Below, piece after piece: positions 26,153 through 32,418 of a stretch of 33,728 nucleotides of DNA (positions within the stretch are counted from its first letter, which is position 1; each line of letters starts with the position of its first letter). Both the position numbers and the translations under genes were made by a program. Source of the stretch: Nocardiopsis salina YIM 90010. GTDB taxonomy: Bacteria > Actinomycetota > Actinomycetes > Streptosporangiales > Streptosporangiaceae. Location: positions 17,826 through 51,553 of the forward strand of contig NZ_ANBF01000177.1 in NCBI RefSeq assembly GCF_000341025.1, in the 5' to 3' direction. Under the pieces are notes generated by a model. The model was given only the letters and a program-made list of their open reading frames with translations. It had not been told where the DNA came from and searched no databases.

Positions 26153-26205
26153 CCGTTTTTCGGCCCGCCCCCGGTCTTGCAAAAAACCGAGGACCGAAAA
26201 AACGG
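26153..26205. terminator. Structured A/T-run intergenic terminator candidate
   Basis: CCGTTTTTCGG (26153-26163) pairs with CCGAAAAAACGG (26194-26205) with one bulge, and an inner CGGT/ACCG repeat lies between. It would give T runs to transcripts in both directions, fitting the convergent DUF1772 (plus) and hydrolase (minus) genes. A further hairpin GAGAAG-ACA-CTTCTC lies at 26133-26147. Confidence 0.5.
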
Positions 26206-26338
26206 ATCCCCGGTCATCGGCCCCACCTGAAACGAGAGATCCGCACCCCGAAACCTGGGGCACCGACCGGAATCACCGTCCGTGGTTCCCTTTCGTCCGG
26301 GGCCGGACGGGCCGCGCCCGTCTTCCGGCGTCCTGCGT

Positions 26339-27265
26339 TCAGGAGCACCCGTCCGAGGGCCGGTCAGAACGCACGGGCAAGCACTCGGCGAGGAACTCCA
26401 GAACCCGCAGGTGATAGCTGCGCGCGGCCCAGCCGAGGCTGAGGTTGTGGCCTGCCCCAGGCTGCCGGTGCACACCGACTGCGGGGGAAGCAGACAGGTG
26501 CCCCACCATGGCGCCGATCGCCGCGTCGTCGACACGCCACCAGGCCTCGTGCTCGGCGAACGTCAACCGCACCGACGTCTCGACCTGCGCGGCGACACCC
26601 TGGTAACGGCGCGGCCAGGACGGCCACTCCGATTCCTCCCGCGCGGGGACCGGAGAGAGCAGACCGCGGCTGTGCTTGAAGGTCCCGGGCGGGTACAGCT
26701 GCAGATCGCCCCAGTTCAAGCGAGCCGACCCGTGGACGGTGCCGGGCGGGTTCCTCCCGTCGGCGCTGTACTCCATGCCGCAACCGGAGATGTCCAGGCC
26801 GATCAGCGCACCGCCGGTGTCGTCCGCCGCCAATTGCAGAGCGACCTTCCCACCGTAGGAGTGAGCGACCACGAAGTACCCCGCACCCGTGTCGTTGTCG
26901 CGGGAGAACGCGCGCAGCGCCGCGTGCAGGGTGGCCGACTGCTCCGCCAGGGTCTGCCCCTCAGGCAGGTTGCCCGCCGAGCGGCCGTAGCCGGGCCGGT
27001 CCAACGCGAGCACGGTGTGGCCGAGGCAGGATGCCAGGTCCAACAGTGACACGTCGGGATGTGCCTGACCGTGGAAGTATCCGGCCCGCATGGAGCGGCC
27101 GTGGAGGGCCACGATCACCGCGGGGGGCACGGCGTTCTCCCACCCGGCCGGTCGGGCGATCAGACCGGAGAGTTCGACGCCGTCGGCGTCCAGCGTGATG
27201 TCGCGTACGCTCGCTCCTCCGGGCTCCCTGACCGTACCGTCCGTGTTCACACGCCTCTTCACCAT
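26339..27265 (-). CDS. Alpha/beta hydrolase (last gene of the Trp-like operon)
   Basis: A 308-residue alpha/beta hydrolase. Motifs are VIVALHGRSMRAGYFHG (oxyanion-hole region), ALDRPGYGRSAGN, nucleophile Ser136 in VVAHSYGGK and a His in GAGHNLSLG near the C-terminus. It is unlike the other hydrolase of the cluster. ATG 27265 overlaps the stop of the TrpC-like gene by 7 bp, so it belongs to the operon that runs from the right edge. Possible roles are release of the product from a carrier protein or hydrolysis of an ester; neither is shown by the sequence. Confidence 0.82.
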   Translation of the reverse strand: MVKRRVNTDGTVREPGGASVRDITLDADGVELSGLIARPAGWENAVPPAVIVALHGRSMRAGYFHGQAHPDVSLLDLASCLGHTVLALDRPGYGRSAGNLPEGQTLAEQSATLHAALRAFSRDNDTGAGYFVVAHSYGGKVALQLAADDTGGALIGLDISGCGMEYSADGRNPPGTVHGSARLNWGDLQLYPPGTFKHSRGLLSPVPAREESEWPSWPRRYQGVAAQVETSVRLTFAEHEAWWRVDDAAIGAMVGHLSASPAVGVHRQPGAGHNLSLGWAARSYHLRVLEFLAECLPVRSDRPSDGCS

Positions 27266-27978
27266 GGGGGGATCCGCTCTTCCTGTTCGGTGTTCCTGGA
27301 CCGGTCCAGATCGGCGAGCCACCCCTCGGGCGAGCCCTCGCTCAGCAGCGCCGTACCGACCAGCAGCCCCGCGAACCCGGCGTCGAGGAGCCGAGCGGCC
27401 GCCTGCGGTGTGTCGATGGCGCTGGCGCTGACCGGGCACGACGTACCGGCCGTGATGAGCGCGGACAGCAGGGCACGGCTGCGGCCGAGGTCGCCCGGGC
27501 CACGTTCCCGGTCCCGGATGTCCTTGTTGTTCACCGCGATCACGCACCGGTCGGGCCGCGGCACGCTCCGCACCTCCTCCTCCGTGGTCACCTCCACGAA
27601 CGGGGTGAGCCCGAGGTTCAGGCAACGGGGGACCAGGGTCTCCAGGACCTCCCCGGGCAGGACCGCGGCGGTGAGCAGTACGGCCGAGGCTCCGTACTCC
27701 ACGGCCCGGGCCAGCTGGGCGCGTGTGGTGATGAAGTCTTTCTGCAGGACCGGCAGGCCGGTCGCGGCGGCCACCCTCGGCAACAGCTCCGGGGTTCCGC
27801 CGAACCACCGGCCGGTGACGACCGACAGGCACGGCGCCCCCGCGGCTTCGTAGGCGGCGGCGATCTCCTCGGGGGAGCGGTCGGCGAACAGGTCCCTGCC
27901 GTGGGCGTCGCGCCGCTTGACCTCGGCGATGACGGGCCGGTCGGCTGTCGTCAAGGCCTCGGCGAAACGTCCTGTCAT
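27259..27978 (-). CDS. TrpC-like indole-3-glycerol-phosphate synthase paralogue, altered active site
   Basis: A 239-residue TIM-barrel protein of the IGPS family. Residues equivalent to the catalytic set are Glu19 and Lys21 (IAEVK), Lys80 (VLQKDF), Glu129 (FVEV) and Asn150/151 (VNNKD). But VSESGI is VSASAI, so the equivalent of Glu210 is Ala185. The phosphate/substrate-loop SPS after the first Lys is DAHG (24-27). About 40 N-terminal residues, including the alpha-0 helix that covers the substrate in normal IGPS, are absent: it starts MTGRFAEAL just before the first strand. Numbers for the reference enzyme are from memory of Sulfolobus IGPS. It overlaps the TrpF-like gene (ATGA). It may do a modified ring closure, act on another substrate, or be impaired. 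Confidence 0.85.
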   Translation of the reverse strand: MTGRFAEALTTADRPVIAEVKRRDAHGRDLFADRSPEEIAAAYEAAGAPCLSVVTGRWFGGTPELLPRVAAATGLPVLQKDFITTRAQLARAVEYGASAVLLTAAVLPGEVLETLVPRCLNLGLTPFVEVTTEEEVRSVPRPDRCVIAVNNKDIRDRERGPGDLGRSRALLSALITAGTSCPVSASAIDTPQAAARLLDAGFAGLLVGTALLSEGSPEGWLADLDRSRNTEQEERIPPW

Positions 27979-28703
27979 ACGTGGGCCTCCTGCGGGTCGT
28001 TCCTCCAAGCGCGGACGAGGTCGTCGACGGCGTGCGCGCAGATGCGTCCGTCGGTGTCGCGCGCCGCGGTGTCGACGTCGACGCCGCGGAAGGCGGGCTG
28101 CCTGACCACGCGGGGGTAGTCGGCCGTGCTCTGCGGGGTGATCCCTCCGGCCAGGAGGAACGGGACGGTCGTGCGGGACACGACGTCCATGACCGCCCAC
28201 TCGGCCGAGGAGCGCCCCGTGCTACCGATCCGGCCGCCGTCGGCAACGGTGTCGAGCAGGAACAGGTCGGTCCCCGCCCGGGCGTAGGAGTCGATCAGGG
28301 GAAGTTCCGGGCAACTCCCTCCCTGATCGAGGTGCAGCACCTTGACGATCACGGCTTCCGGGAGGGCTGTGCGCAGGGACCGCACCACCGGAGGGGACTG
28401 GTAGGCGTGCAGTTGGATCCACCGCATGCCGGCACTGCGGGCGGTGTCCGCGAGTGCTCGGGGGTCGCCCAGGAACGTGACCAGTACCGGTTCGAGCCGT
28501 CCGGTCCTCCTGGCCGCCCCGGCCAGGGACACGAGCCAGTCGGCCGTCAGTTCGGCGCGTCCGCCGGGCACGCCGTGCCACAGTCCCACGCAGTCCGCCC
28601 CGGACGACGCCAGCACGTCGACGTCCCGGGCGGACGTGGCCCCGCAGACTTTCAGCAACCGGCCCGTCGGCGTCGGCGGCCGGGTACGGGCGGTGGAGGT
28701 CAC
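27975..28703 (-). CDS. TrpF-like phosphoribosylanthranilate isomerase paralogue
   Basis: A 242-residue TIM barrel of the TrpF family (Amadori rearrangement of phosphoribosyl-aryl-amine to the carboxyphenylamino-deoxyribulose). The general-base Cys20 (LLKVCG) and general-acid Asp151 (FLLDT) are present. The C-terminal phosphate loops can be seen as LLAGGITPQ and RGVDVDTAARD, the latter in place of the usual GVDVSSGVE, so the Ser-Ser-Gly of that phosphate loop is changed. The active site otherwise looks functional. GTG 28703 overlaps the stop of the dehydrogenase gene (GTGA). A ~15-residue N-terminal extension precedes the first strand. Confidence 0.87.
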   Translation of the reverse strand: MTSTARTRPPTPTGRLLKVCGATSARDVDVLASSGADCVGLWHGVPGGRAELTADWLVSLAGAARRTGRLEPVLVTFLGDPRALADTARSAGMRWIQLHAYQSPPVVRSLRTALPEAVIVKVLHLDQGGSCPELPLIDSYARAGTDLFLLDTVADGGRIGSTGRSSAEWAVMDVVSRTTVPFLLAGGITPQSTADYPRVVRQPAFRGVDVDTAARDTDGRICAHAVDDLVRAWRNDPQEAHV

Positions 28704-29845
28704 GGGTTCAGCCCCAACGTCGAAGCGATACGGTTGTACTGGATGTCGTTGGTCCCCGAGTAGATGGTCCCGCCCACGGCGTCGCGTACGTCCTTCTCGA
28801 GCCCGTACTCGGCCATGTATCCGTAACCACCGAAGATGCTCACGGCGTCGAGGCTGGAGGCCACGTTGCTCTCGCTCGTTACGAGCTTGGCGATCGCCAG
28901 GTCGGCCGTCACATCCTCCCCCGCTTCGAGCCGTTCGCCGGTGTCGAAAAGCCATTTGCGGGACGTCTCCAACCGGATCTTCATGTCGACGATCTTGTTG
29001 GAGACCGACTGGTACGAACCGATGGGACAGCCGAAGGCCTTCCGGCTCCTGGCGTAGTCCACGCACCGGGCCAGGCGGTGGCTCATCTCCCCCGTGTTGA
29101 CCACGAAGGACAGCAGGATCTCCCGTTTCATCACGAAGTCGAGCACGAGGAACCCTCCGCCGACCCGCCCGAGCACCTGGTGCGCGGGGACCCGGCAGTC
29201 GTCGAGGAAGAGCTCGCCGAGGGGCGAGGAGCGCAGGCCCATCTTCTCCGTCGGTTCCCCGACGCTCAGCCCGGGCGTGGCACGGTCCACCAGGAACGCG
29301 GTCACGCCGAGCGCTCCCCCGTCCGGGCGGGTCCGTGCGTAGACCACGAACACGTCCGCGACGGGTCCGTTGGAGACGAAGGCCTTGCTGCCGTTCAGGA
29401 CGAAATGGTCGCCGTCCCGATCGGCCCGGGTGGCCATGCCCAGTGCGTCGGACCCATTCCCCGGTTCGGTGATGGCGTGCGCGCCGATCATCTCACCCGA
29501 GCACACGCGCGGGAGGTACTTCTTCTTCTGGGACTCGGTGCCGAAGTGTTCCAGGGGGATGCCCGTGCTGGCCATGGTCGTGGTCACGGAGAAGTTGAGC
29601 CCCGAGTCGCGGCAGTGCTCTCCGAGCCCTTCGAGCGCGTACATGGTGGTGGTCAGGGACTGGCCGAGCCCGCCCCACCGCTGAGGGAAGGGCAGGCTAA
29701 TCAGGCCGCTCGCACATATCAGACGCCATTTGTCCCAGGAGAACCGGGCGGCGCCATCCCGTTCGAGGTGCCCCTCGCTGAGTTCCTCGCCCCAGCGCGC
29801 CAGCCCTTTCCGCAGCTCCGTCTGTTCTGCTGTCCACTCGATCAC
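28700..29845 (-). CDS. Acyl-CoA dehydrogenase-like flavoprotein, PltE/RedW-type
   Basis: A 381-residue acyl-CoA dehydrogenase fold. Motifs include AHAITEPGNGSDA (FAD/substrate), LRSSPLGELFLDDCRVP, YARSRKAFGCPIGSYQSVSNKI and IFGGYGYMAEYGLEKDVRDA, ending IYSGTNDIQ. The order and wording of these blocks resemble, from memory, PltE and RedW, which oxidise prolyl-S-PCP to pyrrolyl-S-PCP. The YSGT motif lacks the Glu of medium-chain enzymes, so the base would lie elsewhere. With the adenylating enzyme and carrier protein at the operon start, a carrier-tethered amino acid is its likely substrate (inference). Start GTG 29845 with a GAGGGGG site. Confidence 0.85.
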   Translation of the reverse strand: MIEWTAEQTELRKGLARWGEELSEGHLERDGAARFSWDKWRLICASGLISLPFPQRWGGLGQSLTTTMYALEGLGEHCRDSGLNFSVTTTMASTGIPLEHFGTESQKKKYLPRVCSGEMIGAHAITEPGNGSDALGMATRADRDGDHFVLNGSKAFVSNGPVADVFVVYARTRPDGGALGVTAFLVDRATPGLSVGEPTEKMGLRSSPLGELFLDDCRVPAHQVLGRVGGGFLVLDFVMKREILLSFVVNTGEMSHRLARCVDYARSRKAFGCPIGSYQSVSNKIVDMKIRLETSRKWLFDTGERLEAGEDVTADLAIAKLVTSESNVASSLDAVSIFGGYGYMAEYGLEKDVRDAVGGTIYSGTNDIQYNRIASTLGLNP

Positions 29846-29855
29846 GTCGGCCCCC

Positions 29856-30230
29856 TCAATACATCGAGGAGACGTGGTCGTCCAGCCGGTGCCTCTCGTC
29901 CCCCTGCAACGCCGGGGAGAAGACGCACACCAGCCGCAGGTCCTCGTGCGGGCTCGCCACCAGGAAGTGTGCGTCGTACTGGTCGAGGGAGTACAGCCGA
30001 CCGGGGATGATGGGATAGGAGGTTCCGTCCATGTCGATGACCTCCCCCGAGCCCTCGATGCAGTAGCAGGACTCCAAGTGGTTCCTGTACTCGAGCCGGG
30101 ACTTCGTCCCCGCTCGCACGACGGTGTCGGTGACGCTGTATCCCAGGCCGTCCGACTCGACCAGGAAACGTCGGCTCGTCCCGTTCCCCCAGTCGACGGT
30201 CTTCACGCTCTCGAGGTCGCGGATGATCAT
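29856..30230 (-). CDS. Ectoine synthase-like cupin (EctC homologue) without EctA/EctB
   Basis: A 124-residue cupin strongly matching EctC, which closes N-gamma-acetyl-diaminobutyrate to ectoine by water loss. It starts MIIRDLESVKTVDWGNG, with LEYRNHLESCYCIEG in the middle. The iron-ligand equivalents are all present: Glu53, Tyr80 and His88. The GDERH segment (Glu and His thought to contact substrate) is also kept, so it should be active as a cyclising hydro-lyase. ATG 30230 is preceded by AGGAG. No ectA, ectB or ectD is in the window. Its neighbours are TrpA-like (upstream) and the dehydrogenase (downstream), so it probably cyclises a pathway intermediate. Confidence 0.88.
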   Translation of the reverse strand: MIIRDLESVKTVDWGNGTSRRFLVESDGLGYSVTDTVVRAGTKSRLEYRNHLESCYCIEGSGEVIDMDGTSYPIIPGRLYSLDQYDAHFLVASPHEDLRLVCVFSPALQGDERHRLDDHVSSMY

Positions 30231-30250
30231 GCTGGACTCCTGTTCCTTGT

Positions 30251-30280
30251 GGTTCTCTCTGGTTCTCTGCAGTTCTCGTT
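30251..30280. repeat. Three 10-bp tandem imperfect repeats ahead of ectC-like gene
   Basis: GGTTCTCTCT, GGTTCTCTGC and AGTTCTCGTT follow one another at 30251, 30261 and 30271 (plus-strand reading). On the coding strand they give a purine-rich, unstructured leader just before the ribosome-binding site. The ten-base period matches a DNA helical turn. Confidence 0.5.
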
Positions 30281-30283
30281 CGT

Positions 30284-31075
30284 TCAGGAAGCGCGGCAAG
30301 AACGGACGAGCCCTCGCAGGGCGGCCGTCGCGTCCCCGCCCTCCTCACGGGCCGTCTCTATGCGCGCGACGCCCGCCGATCCGACGATCGCCGCGTCCGC
30401 TCCCGCGGCACCCACCGCCGCAACGTCCTCGCCGGTGCGCACCCCGAACCCGATGGCGATGGGGGCCTCGGTGAGAGTGCGCAGGCGTGCCACCGTCGGG
30501 GCCAGCTCGGCGTGGCCCCCGCTCGGTCCGGTACCGCTGCGCCCGTACCGGGCGACGAGGTACAGGAAGGCGGTCGCGCGGGCCCCGGCGGCAACCGCGG
30601 TCTCCCGCGGGGTCTGCGGGTAGCACGTGGTCACGACCGGCATGCGAGCCTCGTGGACCGCTGCGTAGTACTCCTCGTTCAGCCGGGGCGGCAGAGCGTG
30701 GGTGAGCAGAGCGTCGGCGCCCGAAGCGGCCACGTCCCCGACGGCCGTGCTCAGCCGGCGGTGCTTGAGCGAGTGGCTCCAGTCCACGAGCACCGCGATG
30801 CGCAGGTGCTGGAGCCCGGGACGGACACGCCCCACGAACCCAAGCACGTCGTCGAGATCTACCCCCCGGTCGAGGGCCCGGCGCGCGGAGCGCCTCACCA
30901 CCGGGCCGTCGGTGATCGAGTCCGGGAAGGGCACTGCCAGCTCCAGACAGCCGACGCCTTCCTCGTCGAGCATGAGGACGGTCTCCTCGAGCTCGTCCAA
31001 CGGCGGGTCGCCCGAGTTAAGGAAGAGCACTAGGGCCGGCTCGTGCGAGGACCCCGGTGTGAAGAAGTCAGCCAT
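30284..31075 (-). CDS. TrpA-like tryptophan synthase alpha-subunit paralogue (indole-glycerol-phosphate lyase type)
   Basis: A 263-residue TIM barrel. The two catalytic acids are present: Glu45 (CLELAVPF, equivalent to Glu49) and Asp56 (SITDGP, equivalent to Asp60). The segment FLYLVARYGRSGTG replaces the usual YLLSRSGVTG loop, and IAIGFGVRTGEDVAAV and DAAIVGSAGV are the phosphate loops. Retained acids predict the retro-aldol release of glyceraldehyde-3-phosphate. No TrpB gene is seen, so the product may be free indole or an analogue, as in plant BX1-type lyases. ATG 31075 overlaps the TrpD-like stop by 8 bp. Confidence 0.85.
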   Translation of the reverse strand: MADFFTPGSSHEPALVLFLNSGDPPLDELEETVLMLDEEGVGCLELAVPFPDSITDGPVVRRSARRALDRGVDLDDVLGFVGRVRPGLQHLRIAVLVDWSHSLKHRRLSTAVGDVAASGADALLTHALPPRLNEEYYAAVHEARMPVVTTCYPQTPRETAVAAGARATAFLYLVARYGRSGTGPSGGHAELAPTVARLRTLTEAPIAIGFGVRTGEDVAAVGAAGADAAIVGSAGVARIETAREEGGDATAALRGLVRSCRAS

Positions 31076-32132
31076 GGGCCACCGCCGATCTCCTCGGGGA
31101 AGCGTGGCCGTCTCCCGTGTCGCTCCGCATCCGCTCGGCGACAGCCCTGGCCGCACCGCTGTCGATCGATTCCCTGGCCGCACGGCAGGCCTCCCTCCAG
31201 GAGGGGGTGTGTCCGGAGGCAACCGCAAGAGCCGCAGCGTTGAGGCAGACGGTCCGAACGGCCGTCTCCCCTGCGCCGCCCGACAGCACGCCCAGGAAAT
31301 GGCGTACGGCCTCCGCGGGGTCCTCAGGGCCGCGCAGATCGTCGATACCGCCTTCCACGGGAACCGGATCGCCCATGTGCAAAACCAGCCGCCCGCCGCT
31401 GAGGTCCGATCCGTTGGACTCGATGGTGTTCTCGCTGAAGGGCAGCAGTTCGTCGGCCCCGGAGAGGTTGTGGCACAGCCAGACCTTCCGGCCGGTCGCC
31501 CGCGCGGCCAAGCCGCGCAGAGCTTCCAGCGGCATTCTGTCCGAAACCCCCGTGACCTGCGCGGTCACGGGCAGGTTCGCCAAGAACGGGCCGACCGTGT
31601 TCAGGAAGCGGCCGAAGGGCCGCATGCTGATCGGTGCCAGGGTCCGGGCCAACCGGGCCAGTTCCACGGGATACACGTACGGGCCGGCGAACGCAATGCC
31701 GTGGTGTTCGAGGGTGTCGGCGGTTTGTTGGGAAGACGCGGTAAGCCGCACGCCGAGGTGTTCCAGCAGGTCGTGGGATCCCAGGGCGCTGGCGTAGGCC
31801 CGCGACCCGGTCTTGACGACCCGGACACCTGCGCCCGCGGCGACGAACGCCGCGGCCGTGGAGACGTTGAAGGTCGAAGGGCCGCCTCCGGTGCCCACCA
31901 CGTTGACTGTGCCGGGCCAGTGGCCGTCCGAGCCCGCGGGGTGCCGTCCGAGCGAAGCCAACAGGGCGTCCAGGGTTTCCGGATCAGGTGTCCGGGTCGT
32001 CAGGGACGCGAGCAGTGCGGCGGCCTGGCCTTGGTTCAGGCCGCCGTCGCCGAGCAGGTCCCACAACGACCGCCAGATCTCCGGATCGGCCACCGGTCGC
32101 CGCCCCAGCAGGCCCGTCACAACCTCATGCAC
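31068..32132 (-). CDS. TrpD-like anthranilate phosphoribosyltransferase paralogue, altered substrate site
   Basis: A 354-residue protein of the TrpD fold, expected to transfer phosphoribose from PRPP to an arylamine. PRPP/Mg features are recognisable: VVGTGGGPSTFNVST (the usual GTGGD is GTGGG, residues 80-84) and the DE pair D227/E228 in SGADELL. The anthranilate-contact motif KHGNR reads KTGSR (107-111), so both the His and the Asn are lost. The usual SSKSGSADVLE reads ASALGSHDLLE. Compared with normal TrpD, phosphoribosyl transfer looks possible but the acceptor may not be anthranilate. GTG 32132 overlaps the carrier protein stop by 8 bp. Confidence 0.85.
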   Translation of the reverse strand: MHEVVTGLLGRRPVADPEIWRSLWDLLGDGGLNQGQAAALLASLTTRTPDPETLDALLASLGRHPAGSDGHWPGTVNVVGTGGGPSTFNVSTAAAFVAAGAGVRVVKTGSRAYASALGSHDLLEHLGVRLTASSQQTADTLEHHGIAFAGPYVYPVELARLARTLAPISMRPFGRFLNTVGPFLANLPVTAQVTGVSDRMPLEALRGLAARATGRKVWLCHNLSGADELLPFSENTIESNGSDLSGGRLVLHMGDPVPVEGGIDDLRGPEDPAEAVRHFLGVLSGGAGETAVRTVCLNAAALAVASGHTPSWREACRAARESIDSGAARAVAERMRSDTGDGHASPRRSAVAHG

Positions 32133-32397
32133 CTCGGGTCCCCGTCTGCTCGCGCCCGCCTATCTCGTTGATGAACGCGCAGATCGAGGCGACGCTCCGG
32201 AAGTTGTCCGGGTTCAGCTCCGTGTCGTCGACCTGGACGCCGAACCTGCTCTCGACCCAGGCGATGAGCTTCAGGGTGCCGATGCTGTCGATGACGCTGC
32301 CCGACAGCAGGTCGTGGTCGTCCGGGAGCTCGTCGACCGACAGGTCGGGCAGGAACTCCTCGATGATGAACCGCTTGATGGTGTCGGTGTGATCCAT
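32125..32397 (-). CDS. Peptidyl/acyl carrier protein (second copy)
   Basis: A 90-residue carrier protein with phosphopantetheine Ser38 in SGSVIDSIGTLKLIAWVESRFG. It is unlike the first carrier protein of the cluster (DSI rather than DSL and a longer C-terminal tail) and is closer to the stand-alone PltL/RedO type. It follows the adenylating enzyme by 21 bp, with GAGAAGGA before ATG 32397, so it is the probable acceptor of the adenylated amino acid. Confidence 0.88.
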   Translation of the reverse strand: MDHTDTIKRFIIEEFLPDLSVDELPDDHDLLSGSVIDSIGTLKLIAWVESRFGVQVDDTELNPDNFRSVASICAFINEIGGREQTGTRGA

Positions 32398-32418
32398 GCC
32401 GTCCTTCTCTCGGTTGTT

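Noticed and set aside
29856-30230. Part of an ectoine osmolyte operon
   Set aside because: No ectA, ectB, ectD or ectoine transporter is adjacent; flanking genes are Trp-like and dehydrogenase genes.
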